A stretch of 64,000 bases of DNA from Pratylenchus scribneri (lineage: Eukaryota; Nematoda; Chromadorea; Rhabditida; Pratylenchidae): contig JAQSEB010000021.1 in assembly GCA_030063045.1 (NCBI GenBank), positions 2,418,001-2,482,000 of the forward strand. The letters are read 5' to 3'. Every line of letters begins with the position of its first letter. Positions within the stretch are counted from its first letter, which is position 1. Position numbers and translations under genes: made by a program. This document shows, in pieces, positions 34,401-49,400 of this stretch. The notes beneath the pieces are model-generated. The model saw nothing but the letters and a program-made list of their open reading frames with translations, was not told the DNA's origin and made no database searches.

Positions 34401-37400
34401 TTTACACAAAAATCCAACCTAATTTACACAAAAATCGAATCTAATGTACACAAAAATCCAACCTAATTTACACAAAAATCGAAACTAATGTACACAAAAA
34501 TCGAATCTAATTTACACAAAAATCGAATCTAATGTACACAAAAATCCAACCTAATTTACACAAAAATCCAACCTAATTTACACAAAAATCGAATCTAATG
34601 TACACAAAAATCCAACCTAATTTACACAAAAATCGAATCTAATGTACACAAAAATCCAACCTAATTTACACAAAAATCGAATCTAATGTACACAAAAATC
34701 CAACCTAATTTACACAAAAATCGAATCTAATGTACACAAAAATCCAACCTAATTTACACAAAAATCGAATCTAATGTACACAAAAATCCAACCTAATTTA
34801 CACAAAAATCCAACCTAATTTACACAAAAATCGAATCTAATGTACACAAAAATCCAACCTAATTTACACAAAAATCCAACCTAATTTACACAAAAATCCA
34901 ACCTAATTTACACAAAAATCCAACCTAATTTACACAAAAATCGAAACTAATGTACACAAAAATCCAACCTAATTTACACAAAAATCGAATCTAATGTACA
35001 CAAAAATCCAACCTAATTTACACAAAAATCGAATCTAATGTACACAAAAATCCAACCTAATTTACACAAAAATCGAATCTAATGTACACAAAAATCCAAC
35101 CTAATTTACACAAAAATCGAATCTAATGTACACAAAAATCCAACCTAATTTACACAAAAATCGAATCTAATGTACACAAAAATCCAACCTAATTTACACA
35201 AAAATCCAACCTAATTTACACAAAAATCGAATCTAATGTACACAAAAATCCAACCTAATTTACACAAAAATCCAACCTAATTTACACAAAAATCCAACCT
35301 AATTTACACAAAAATCCAACCTAATTTACACAAAAATCGAAACTAATGTACACAAAAATCCAACCTAATTTACACAAAAATCGAATCTAATGTACACAAA
35401 AATCCAACCTAATTTACACAAAAATCCAACCTAATTTACACAAAAATCGAATCTAATGTACACAAAAATCCAACCTAATTTACACAAAAATCCAACCTAA
35501 TTTACACAAAAATCCAACCTAATTTACACAAAAATCCAACCTAATTTACACAAAAATCGAAACTAATGTACACAAAAATCCAACCTAATTTACACAAAAA
35601 TCGAATCTAATGTACACAAAAATCCAACCTAATTTACACAAAAATCGAATCTAATGTACACAAAAATCCAACCTAATTTACACAAAAATCGAATCTAATG
35701 TACACAAAAATCCAACCTAATTTACACAAAAATCGAATCTAATGTACACAAAAATCCAACCTAATTTACACAAAAATCGAATCTAATGTACACAAAAATC
35801 GAATCTAATTTACACAAAAATCGAATCTAATGTACACAAAAATCCAACCTAATTTACACAAAAATCGAATCTAATGTACACAAAAATCCAACCTAATTTA
35901 CACAAAAATCGAATCTAATGTACACAAAAATCCAACCTAATTTACACAAAAATCGAATCTAATGTACACAAAAATCCAACCTAATTTACACAAAAATCGA
36001 ATCTAATGTACACAAAAATCGAATCTAATGTACACAAAAATCCAACCTAATTTACACAAAAATCGAATCTAATGTACACAAAAATCCAACCTAATTTACA
36101 CAAAAATCGAATCTAATGTACACAAAAATCCAACCTAATTTACACAAAAATCGAATCTAATGTACACAAAAATCCAACCTAATTTACACAAAAATCGAAT
36201 CTAATGTACACAAAAATCCAACCTAATTTACACAAAAATCGAATCTAATGTACACAAAAATCGAATCTAATGTACACAAAAATCCAACCTAATTTACACA
36301 AAAATCGAATCTAATGTACACAAAAATCGAATCTAATGTACACAAAAATCCAACCTAATTTACACAAAAATCGAATCTAATGTACACAAAAATCCAACCT
36401 AATTTACACAAAAATCGAATCTAATTTACACAAAAATCGAAACTAATGTACACAAAAATCCAACCTAATTTACACAAAAATCGAATCTAATTTACACAAA
36501 AATCCAACCTAATTTACACAAAAATCGAATCTAATGTACACAAAAATCCAACCTAATTTACACAAAAATCGAATCTAATGTACACAAAAATCCAACCTAA
36601 TTTACACAAAAATCGAATCTAATGTACACAAAAATCCAACCTAATTTACACAAAAATCGAATCTAATGTACACAAAAATCCAACCTAATTTACACAAAAA
36701 TCGAAACTAATGTACACAAAAATCCAACCTAATTTACACAAAAATCGAATCTAATTTACACAAAAATCCAACCTAATTTACACAAAAATCGAATCTAATG
36801 TACACAAAAATCCAACCTAATTTACACAAAAATCGAATCTAATGTACACAAAAATCCAACCTAATTTACACAAAAATCGAATCTAATGTACACAAAAATC
36901 GAATCTAATGTACACAAAAATCCAACCTAATTTACACAAAAATCGAAACTAATGTACACAAAAATCCAACCTAATTTACACAAAAATCGAATCTAATGTA
37001 CACAAAAATCCAACCTAATTTACACAAAAATCGAATCTAATTTACACAAAAATCGAAACTAATGTACACAAAAATCCAACCTAATTTACACAAAAATCGA
37101 ATCTAATTTACACAAAAATCCAACCTAATTTACACAAAAATCGAATCTAATGTACACAAAAATCCAACCTAATTTACACAAAAATCGAATCTAATGTACA
37201 CAAAAATCCAACCTAATTTACACAAAAATCGAATCTAATGTACACAAAAATCCAACCTAATTTACACAAAAATCGAATCTAATGTACACAAAAATCCAAC
37301 CTAATTTACACAAAAATCGAATCTAATGTACACAAAAATCCAACCTAATTTACACAAAAATCCAACCTAATTTACACAAAAATCGAATCTAATGTACACA

Positions 37401-40400
37401 AAAATCCAACCTAATTTACACAAAAATCGAATCTAATGTACACAAAAATCCAACCTAATTTACACAAAAATCGAATCTAATGTACACAAAAATCCAACCT
37501 AATTTACACAAAAATCGAATCTAATGTACACAAAAATCCAACCTAATTTACACAAAAATCGAATCTAATGTACACAAAAATCCAACCTAATTTACACAAA
37601 AATCGAATCTAATGTACACAAAAATCCAACCTAATTTACACAAAAATCGAATCTAATGTACACAAAAATCCAACCTAATTTACACAAAAATCGAAACTAA
37701 TTTACACAAAAATCCAACCTAATTTACACAAAAATCGAATCTAATGTACACAAAAATCCAACCTAATTTACACAAAAATCGAAACTAATTTACACAAAAA
37801 TCGAATCTAATGTACACAAAAATCCAACCTAATTTACACAAAAATCGAATCTAATGTACACAAAAATCCAACCTAATTTACACAAAAATCGAAACTAATG
37901 TACACAAAAATCCAACCTAATTTACACAAAAATCGAAACTAATTTACACAAAAATCGAATCTAATGTACACAAAAATCCAACATAATTTACACAAAAATC
38001 GAAACTAATTTACACAAAAATCCAACCTAATTTACACAAAAATCCAACCTAATTTACACAAAAATCGAAACTAATTTACACAAAAATCGAATCTAATGTA
38101 CACAAAAATCCAACCTAATTTACACAAAAATCGAAACTAATGTACACAAAAATCCAACCTAATTTACACAAAAATCGAATCTAATGTACACAAAAATCCA
38201 ACCTAATTTACACAAAAATCGAATCTAATGTACACAAAAATCCAACCTAATTTACACAAAAATCGAAACTAATTTACACAAAAATCCAACCTAATTTACA
38301 CAAAAATCGAATCTAATGTACACAAAAATCCAACCTAATTTACACAAAAATCGAAACTAATTTACACAAAAATCGAATCTAATGTACACAAAAATCCAAC
38401 CTAATTTACACAAAAATCGAATCTAATGTACACAAAAATCCAACCTAATTTACACAAAAATCGAAACTAATTTACACAAAAATCGAATCTAATGTACACA
38501 AAAATCCAACCTAATTTACACAAAAATCGAATCTAATGTACACAAAAATCCAACCTAATTTACACAAAAATCGAATCTAATGTACACAAAAATCCAACCT
38601 AATTTACACAAAAATCGAATCTAATGTACACAAAAATCCAACCTAATTTACACAAAAATCGAATCTAATGTACACAAAAATCCAACCTAATTTACACAAA
38701 AATCGAATCTAATGTACACAAAAATCGAATCTAATGTACACAAAAATCCAACCTAATTTACACAAAAATCGAATCTAATGTACACAAAAATCCAACCTAA
38801 TTTACACAAAAATCGAATCTAATGTACACAAAAATCGAATCTAATTTACACAAAAATCCAACCTAATTTACACAAAAATCGAATCTAATGTACACAAAAA
38901 TCCAACCTAATTTACACAAAAATCGAATCTAATGTACACAAAAATCCAACCTAATTTACACAAAAATCGAATCTAATGTACACAAAAATCGAATCTAATG
39001 TACACAAAAATCCAACCTAATTTACACAAAAATCCAACCTAATTTACACAAAAATCGAATCTAATGTACACAAAAATCCAACCTAATTTACACAAAAATC
39101 GAATCTAATGTACACAAAAATCCAACCTAATTTACACAAAAATCGAATCTAATTTACACAAAAATCGAAACTAATGTACACAAAAATCCAACCTAATTTA
39201 CACAAAAATCGAATCTAATTTACACAAAAATCCAACCTAATTTACACAAAAATCGAATCTAATGTACACAAAAATCCAACCTAATTTACACAAAAATCGA
39301 ATCTAATGTACACAAAAATCCAACCTAATTTACACAAAAATCGAATCTAATGTACACAAAAATCCAACCTAATTTACACAAAAATCCAACCTAATTTACA
39401 CAAAAATCGAAACTAATGTACACAAAAATCCAACCTAATTTACACAAAAATCGAATCTAATTTACACAAAAATCCAACCTAATTTACACAAAAATCGAAT
39501 CTAATGTACACAAAAATCCAACCTAATTTACACAAAAATCGAATCTAATGTACACAAAAATCCAACCTAATTTACACAAAAATCGAATCTAATTTACACA
39601 AAAATCGAAACTAATGTACACAAAAATCCAACCTAATTTACACAAAAATCGAATCTAATTTACACAAAAATCCAACCTAATTTACACAAAAATCGAATCT
39701 AATGTACACAAAAATCCAACCTAATTTACACAAAAATCGAATCTAATGTACACAAAAATCCAACCTAATTTACACAAAAATCGAATCTAATGTACACAAA
39801 AATCCAACCTAATTTACACAAAAATCCAACCTAATTTACACAAAAATCGAAACTAATGTACACAAAAATCCAACCTAATTTACACAAAAATCGAATCTAA
39901 TTTACACAAAAATCCAACCTAATTTACACAAAAATCGAATCTAATGTACACAAAAATCCAACCTAATTTACACAAAAATCGAATCTAATGTACACAAAAA
40001 TCCAACCTAATTTACACAAAAATCGAATCTAATGTACACAAAAATCGAATCTAATGTACACAAAAATCGAATCTAATGTACACAAAAATCGAATCTAATG
40101 TACACAAAAATCGAATCTAATGTACACAAAAATCCAACCTAATTTACACAAAAATCGAATCTAATGTACACAAAAATCCAACCTAATTTACACAAAAATC
40201 GAATCTAATGTACACAAAAATCCAACCTAATTTACACAAAAATCGAATCTAATGTACACAAAAATCCAACCTAATTTACACAAAAATCGAATCTAATGTA
40301 CACAAAAATCGAATCTAATGTACACAAAAATCCAACCTAATTTACACAAAAATCGAATCTAATGTACACAAAAATCGAATCTAATGTACACAAAAATCCA

Positions 40401-43400
40401 ACCTAATTTACACAAAAATCGAATCTAATGTACACAAAAATCCAACCTAATTTACACAAAAATCGAATCTAATGTACACAAAAATCCAACCTAATTTACA
40501 CAAAAATCCAACCTAATTTACACAAAAATCGAATCTAATGTACACAAAAATCCAACCTAATTTACACAAAAATCGAATCTAATGTACACAAAAATCCAAC
40601 CTAATTTACACAAAAATCGAATCTAATTTACACAAAAATCGAAACTAATGTACACAAAAATCCAACCTAATTTACACAAAAATCGAATCTAATTTACACA
40701 AAAATCCAACCTAATTTACACAAAAATCGAATCTAATGTACACAAAAATCCAACCTAATTTACACAAAAATCGAATCTAATGTACACAAAAATCCAACCT
40801 AATTTACACAAAAATCGAATCTAATGTACACAAAAATCCAACCTAATTTACACAAAAATCCAACCTAATTTACACAAAAATCGAAACTAATGTACACAAA
40901 AATCCAACCTAATTTACACAAAAATCGAATCTAATTTACACAAAAATCCAACCTAATTTACACAAAAATCGAATCTAATGTACACAAAAATCCAACCTAA
41001 TTTACACAAAAATCGAATCTAATGTACACAAAAATCCAACCTAATTTACACAAAAATCGAATCTAATTTACACAAAAATCGAAACTAATGTACACAAAAA
41101 TCCAACCTAATTTACACAAAAATCGAATCTAATTTACACAAAAATCCAACCTAATTTACACAAAAATCGAATCTAATGTACACAAAAATCCAACCTAATT
41201 TACACAAAAATCGAATCTAATGTACACAAAAATCCAACCTAATTTACACAAAAATCGAATCTAATGTACACAAAAATCCAACCTAATTTACACAAAAATC
41301 CAACCTAATTTACACAAAAATCGAAACTAATGTACACAAAAATCCAACCTAATTTACACAAAAATCGAATCTAATTTACACAAAAATCCAACCTAATTTA
41401 CACAAAAATCGAATCTAATGTACACAAAAATCCAACCTAATTTACACAAAAATCGAATCTAATGTACACAAAAATCCAACCTAATTTACACAAAAATCGA
41501 ATCTAATGTACACAAAAATCGAATCTAATGTACACAAAAATCCAACCTAATTTACACAAAAATCGAAACTAATGTACACAAAAATCCAACCTAATTTACA
41601 CAAAAATCGAATCTAATGTACACAAAAATCCAACCTAATTTACACAAAAATCGAATCTAATTTACACAAAAATCGAAACTAATGTACACAAAAATCCAAC
41701 CTAATTTACACAAAAATCGAATCTAATTTACACAAAAATCCAACCTAATTTACACAAAAATCGAATCTAATGTACACAAAAATCCAACCTAATTTACACA
41801 AAAATCGAATCTAATGTACACAAAAATCCAACCTAATTTACACAAAAATCGAATCTAATGTACACAAAAATCCAACCTAATTTACACAAAAATCGAATCT
41901 AATGTACACAAAAATCCAACCTAATTTACACAAAAATCGAATCTAATGTACACAAAAATCCAACCTAATTTACACAAAAATCCAACCTAATTTACACAAA
42001 AATCGAATCTAATGTACACAAAAATCCAACCTAATTTACACAAAAATCGAATCTAATTTCTAATGTACACAAAAATCCAACCTAATTTACACAAAAATCG
42101 AATCTAATGTACACAAAAATCCAACCTAATTTACACAAAAATCGAATCTAATGTACACAAAAATCCAACCTAATTTACACAAAAATCGAATCTAATGTAC
42201 ACAAAAATCCAACCTAATTTACACAAAAATCGAATCTAATGTACACAAAAATCCAACCTAATTTACACAAAAATCGAATCTAATGTACACAAAAATCCAA
42301 CCTAATTTACACAAAAATCGAAACTAATTTACACAAAAATCCAACCTAATTTACACAAAAATCGAATCTAATGTACACAAAAATCCAACCTAATTTACAC
42401 AAAAATCGAAACTAATTTACACAAAAATCGAATCTAATGTACACAAAAATCCAACCTAATTTACACAAAAATCGAATCTAATGTACACAAAAATCCAACC
42501 TAATTTACACAAAAATCGAAACTAATGTACACAAAAATCCAACCTAATTTACACAAAAATCGAAACTAATTTACACAAAAATCGAATCTAATGTACACAA
42601 AAATCCAACATAATTTACACAAAAATCGAAACTAATTTACACAAAAATCCAACCTAATTTACACAAAAATCCAACCTAATTTACACAAAAATCGAAACTA
42701 ATTTACACAAAAATCGAATCTAATGTACACAAAAATCCAACCTAATTTACACAAAAATCGAAACTAATGTACACAAAAATCCAACCTAATTTACACAAAA
42801 ATCGAATCTAATGTACACAAAAATCCAACCTAATTTACACAAAAATCGAATCTAATGTACACAAAAATCCAACCTAATTTACACAAAAATCGAAACTAAT
42901 TTACACAAAAATCCAACCTAATTTACACAAAAATCGAATCTAATGTACACAAAAATCCAACCTAATTTACACAAAAATCGAAACTAATTTACACAAAAAT
43001 CGAATCTAATGTACACAAAAATCCAACCTAATTTACACAAAAATCGAATCTAATGTACACAAAAATCCAACCTAATTTACACAAAAATCGAAACTAATTT
43101 ACACAAAAATCGAATCTAATGTACACAAAAATCCAACCTAATTTACACAAAAATCGAATCTAATGTACACAAAAATCCAACCTAATTTACACAAAAATCG
43201 AAACTAATGTACACAAAAATCCAACCTAATTTACACAAAAATCGAAACTAATGTACACAAAAATCCAACCTAATTTACACAAAAATCGAATCTAATGTAC
43301 ACAAAAATCCAACCTAATTTACACAAAAATCGAAACTAATGTACACAAAAATCCAACCTAATTTACACAAAAATCGAAACTAATGTACACAAAAATCCAA

Positions 43401-46400
43401 CCTAATTTACACAAAAATCGAATCTAATGTACACAAAAATCCAACCTAATTTACACAAAAATCGAAACTAATGTACACAAAAATCCAACCTAATTTACAC
43501 AAAAATCGAAACTAATGTACACAAAAATCCAACCTAATTTACACAAAAATCCAACCTAATTTACACAAAAATCCAACCTAATTTACACAAAAATCGAATC
43601 TAATGTACACAAAAATCCAACCTAATTTACACAAAAATCGAAACTAATTTACACAAAAATCGAATCTAATGTACACAAAAATCCAACCTAATTTACACAA
43701 AAATCGAAACTAATGTACACAAAAATCCAACCTAATTTACACAAAAATCGAATCTAATGTACACAAAAATCCAACCTAATTTACACAAAAATCGAAACTA
43801 ATGTACACAAAAATTCAACCTAATTTACACAAAAATCGAATCTAATGTACACAAAAATCCAACCTAATTTACACAAAAATCGAAACTAATGTACACAAAA
43901 ATCCAACCTAATGTACACAAAAATCCAACCTAATTTACACAAAAATCGAATCTAATGTACACAAAAATCCAACCTAATTTACACAAAAATCGAAACTAAT
44001 TTACACAAAAATCCAACCTAATTTACACAAAAATCGAAACTAATGTACACAAAAATCCAACCTAATTTACACAAAAATCGAAACTAATTTACACAAAAAT
44101 CGAATCTAATGTACACAAAAATCCAACCTAATTTACACAAAAATCGAAACTAATTTACACAAAAATCCAACCTAATTTACACAAAAATCGAATCTAATGT
44201 ACACAAAAATCCAACCTAATTTACACAAAAATCGAATCTAATGTACACAAAAATCCAACCTAATTTACACAAAAATCGAAACTAATGTACACAAAAATCC
44301 AACCTAATTTACACAAAAATCGAATCTAATGTACACAAAAATCCAACCTAATTTACACAAAAATCGAAACTAATTTACACAAAAATCGAATCTAATGTAC
44401 ACAAAAATCCAACCTAATTTACACAAAAATCGAATCTAATGTACACAAAAATCCAACCTAATTTACACAAAAATCGAAACTAATTTACACAAAAATCGAA
44501 TCTAATGTACACAAAAATCCAACCTAATTTACACAAAAATCGAATCTAATGTACACAAAAATCCAACCTAATTTACACAAAAATCGAAACTAATGTACAC
44601 AAAAATCCAACCTAATTTACACAAAAATCGAAACTAATGTACACAAAAATCCAACCTAATTTACACAAAAATCGAATCTAATGTACACAAAAATCCAACC
44701 TAATTTACACAAAAATCGAAACTAATGTACACAAAAATCCAACCTAATTTACACAAAAATCGAATCTAATGTACACAAAAATCCAACCTAATTTACACAA
44801 AAATCGAAACTAATGTACACAAAAATCCAACCTAATTTACACAAAAATCGAAACTAATGTACACAAAAATCCAACCTAATTTACACAAAAATCGAATCTA
44901 ATGTACACAAAAATCCAACCTAATTTACACAAAAATCGAAACTAATTTACACAAAAATCCAACCTAATTTACACAAAAATCGAATCTAATGTACACAAAA
45001 ATCCAACCTAATTTACACAAAAATCGAAACTAATGTACACAAAAATCCAACCTAATTTACACAAAAATCGAAACTAATGTACACAAAAATCCAACCTAAT
45101 TTACACAAAAATCGAAACTAATGTACACAAAAATCCAACCTAATTTACACAAAAATCGAATCTAATGTACACAAAAATCCAACCTAATTTACACAAAAAT
45201 CGAAACTAATGTACACAAAAATCCAACCTAATTTACACAAAAATCGAATCTAATGTACACAAAAATCCAACCTAATTTACACAAAAATCGAATCTAATGT
45301 ACACAAAAATCCAACCTAATTTACACAAAAATCCAACCTAATTTACACAAAAATCGAATCTAATGTACACAAAAATCCAACCTAATTTACACAAAAATCG
45401 AATCTAATGTACACAAAAATCCAACCTAATTTACACAAAAATCGAATCTAATGTACACAAAAATCCAACCTAATTTACACAAAAATCGAATCTAATGTAC
45501 ACAAAAATCCAACCTAATTTACACAAAAATCGAAACTAATGTACACAAAAATCCAACCTAATTTACACAAAAATCGAATCTAATGTACACAAAAATCCAA
45601 CCTAATTTACACAAAAATCGAAACTAATGTACACAAAAATCCAACCTAATTTACACAAAAATCGAAACTAATGTACACAAAAATCCAACCTAATTTACAC
45701 AAAAATCGAAACTAATGTACACAAAAATCCAACCTAATTTACACAAAAATCGAAACTAATGTACACAAAAATCCAACCTAATTTACACAAAAATCGAAAC
45801 TAATGTACACAAAAATCCAACCTAATTTACACAAAAATCGAATCTAATGTACACAAAAATCCAACCTAATTTACACAAAAATCGAAACTAATGTACACAA
45901 AAATCCAACCTAATTTACACAAAAATCGAATCTAATGTACACAAAAATCCAACCTAATTTACACAAAAATCGAAACTAATGTACACAAAAATCCAACCTA
46001 ATTTACACAAAAATCGAATCTAATGTACACAAAAATCCAACCTAATTTACACAAAAATCGAAACTAATTTACACAAAAATCCAACCTAATTTACACAAAA
46101 ATCGAATCTAATGTACACAAAAATCCAACCTAATTTACACAAAAATCGAAACTAATGTACACAAAAATCCAACCTAATTTACACAAAAATCGAAACTAAT
46201 GTACACAAAAATCCAACCTAATTTACACAAAAATCGAAACTAATGTACACAAAAATCCAACCTAATTTACACAAAAATCGAATCTAATGTACACAAAAAT
46301 CCAACCTAATTTACACAAAAATCGAATCTAATGTACACAAAAATCCAACCTAATTTACACAAAAATCGAAACTAATTTACACAAAAATCGAATCTAATGT

Positions 46401-49400
46401 ACACAAAAATCCAACCTAATTTACACAAAAATCGAATCTAATGTACACAAAAATCCAACCTAATTTACACAAAAATCGAAACTAATGTACACAAAAATCC
46501 AACCTAATTTACACAAAAATCGAAACTAATGTACACAAAAATCCAACCTAATTTACACAAAAATCGAATCTAATGTACACAAAAATCCAACCTAATTTAC
46601 ACAAAAATCGAAACTAATGTACACAAAAATCCAACCTAATTTACACAAAAATCGAATCTAATGTACACAAAAATCCAACCTAATTTACACAAAAATCGAA
46701 ACTAATGTACACAAAAATCCAACCTAATTTACACAAAAATCGAAACTAATGTACACAAAAATCCAACCTAATTTACACAAAAATCGAATCTAATGTACAC
46801 AAAAATCCAACCTAATTTACACAAAAATCGAAACTAATTTACACAAAAATCCAACCTAATTTACACAAAAATCGAATCTAATGTACACAAAAATCCAACC
46901 TAATTTACACAAAAATCGAAACTAATGTACACAAAAATCCAACCTAATTTACACAAAAATCGAAACTAATGTACACAAAAATCCAACCTAATTTACACAA
47001 AAATCGAAACTAATGTACACAAAAATCCAACCTAATTTACACAAAAATCGAATCTAATGTACACAAAAATCCAACCTAATTTACACAAAAATCGAAACTA
47101 ATGTACACAAAAATCCAACCTAATTTACACAAAAATCGAATCTAATGTACACAAAAATCCAACCTAATTTACACAAAAATCGAATCTAATGTACACAAAA
47201 ATCCAACCTAATTTACACAAAAATCCAACCTAATTTACACAAAAATCGAATCTAATGTACACAAAAATCCAACCTAATTTACACAAAAATCGAATCTAAT
47301 GTACACAAAAATCCAACCTAATTTACACAAAAATCGAATCTAATGTACACAAAAATCCAACCTAATTTACACAAAAATCGAATCTAATGTACACAAAAAT
47401 CCAACCTAATTTACACAAAAATCGAAACTAATGTACACAAAAATCCAACCTAATTTACACAAAAATCGAATCTAATGTACACAAAAATCCAACCTAATTT
47501 ACACAAAAATCGAAACTAATGTACACAAAAATCCAACCTAATTTACACAAAAATCGAAACTAATGTACACAAAAATCCAACCTAATTTACACAAAAATCG
47601 AAACTAATGTACACAAAAATCCAACCTAATTTACACAAAAATCGAAACTAATGTACACAAAAATCCAACCTAATTTACACAAAAATCGAAACTAATGTAC
47701 ACAAAAATCCAACCTAATTTACACAAAAATCGAATCTAATGTACACAAAAATCCAACCTAATTTACACAAAAATCGAAACTAATGTACACAAAAATCCAA
47801 CCTAATTTACACAAAAATCGAATCTAATGTACACAAAAATCCAACCTAATTTACACAAAAATCGAAACTAATGTACACAAAAATCCAACCTAATTTACAC
47901 AAAAATCGAATCTAATGTACACAAAAATCCAACCTAATTTACACAAAAATCGAAACTAATTTACACAAAAATCCAACCTAATTTACACAAAAATCGAATC
48001 TAATGTACACAAAAATCCAACCTAATTTACACAAAAATCGAAACTAATGTACACAAAAATCCAACCTAATTTACACAAAAATCGAAACTAATGTACACAA
48101 AAATCCAACCTAATTTACACAAAAATCGAATCTAATGTACACAAAAATCCAACCTAATTTACACAAAAATCGAAACTAATGTACACAAAAATCCAACCTA
48201 ATTTACACAAAAATCGAATCTAATGTACACAAAAATCCAACCTAATTTACACAAAAATCGAAACTAATGTACACAAAAATCCAACCTAATTTACACAAAA
48301 ATCGAAACTAATGTACACAAAAATCCAACCTAATTTACACAAAAATCGAATCTAATGTACACAAAAATCCAACCTAATTTACACAAAAATCGAAACTAAT
48401 TTACACAAAAATCCAACCTAATTTACACAAAAATCGAATCTAATGTACACAAAAATCCAACCTAATTTACACAAAAATCGAAACTAATGTACACAAAAAT
48501 CCAACCTAATTTACACAAAAATCGAAACTAATGTACACAAAAATCCAACCTAATTTACACAAAAATCGAAACTAATGTACACAAAAATCCAACCTAATTT
48601 ACACAAAAATCGAATCTAATGTACACAAAAATCCAACCTAATTTACACAAAAATCGAAACTAATGTACACAAAAATCCAACCTAATTTACACAAAAATCG
48701 AATCTAATGTACACAAAAATCCAACCTAATTTACACAAAAATCGAATCTAATGTACACAAAAATCCAACCTAATTTACACAAAAATCCAACCTAATTTAC
48801 ACAAAAATCGAATCTAATGTACACAAAAATCCAACCTAATTTACACAAAAATCGAATCTAATGTACACAAAAATCCAACCTAATTTACACAAAAATCGAA
48901 TCTAATGTACACAAAAATCCAACCTAATTTACACAAAAATCGAATCTAATGTACACAAAAATCCAACCTAATTTACACAAAAATCGAAACTAATGTACAC
49001 AAAAATCCAACCTAATTTACACAAAAATCGAATCTAATGTACACAAAAATCCAACCTAATTTACACAAAAATCGAAACTAATGTACACAAAAATCCAACC
49101 TAATTTACACAAAAATCGAAACTAATGTACACAAAAATCCAACCTAATTTACACAAAAATCGAAACTAATGTACACAAAAATCCAACCTAATTTACACAA
49201 AAATCGAAACTAATGTACACAAAAATCCAACCTAATTTACACAAAAATCGAAACTAATGTACACAAAAATCCAACCTAATTTACACAAAAATCGAATCTA
49301 ATGTACACAAAAATCCAACCTAATTTACACAAAAATCGAAACTAATGTACACAAAAATCCAACCTAATTTACACAAAAATCGAATCTAATGTACACAAAA

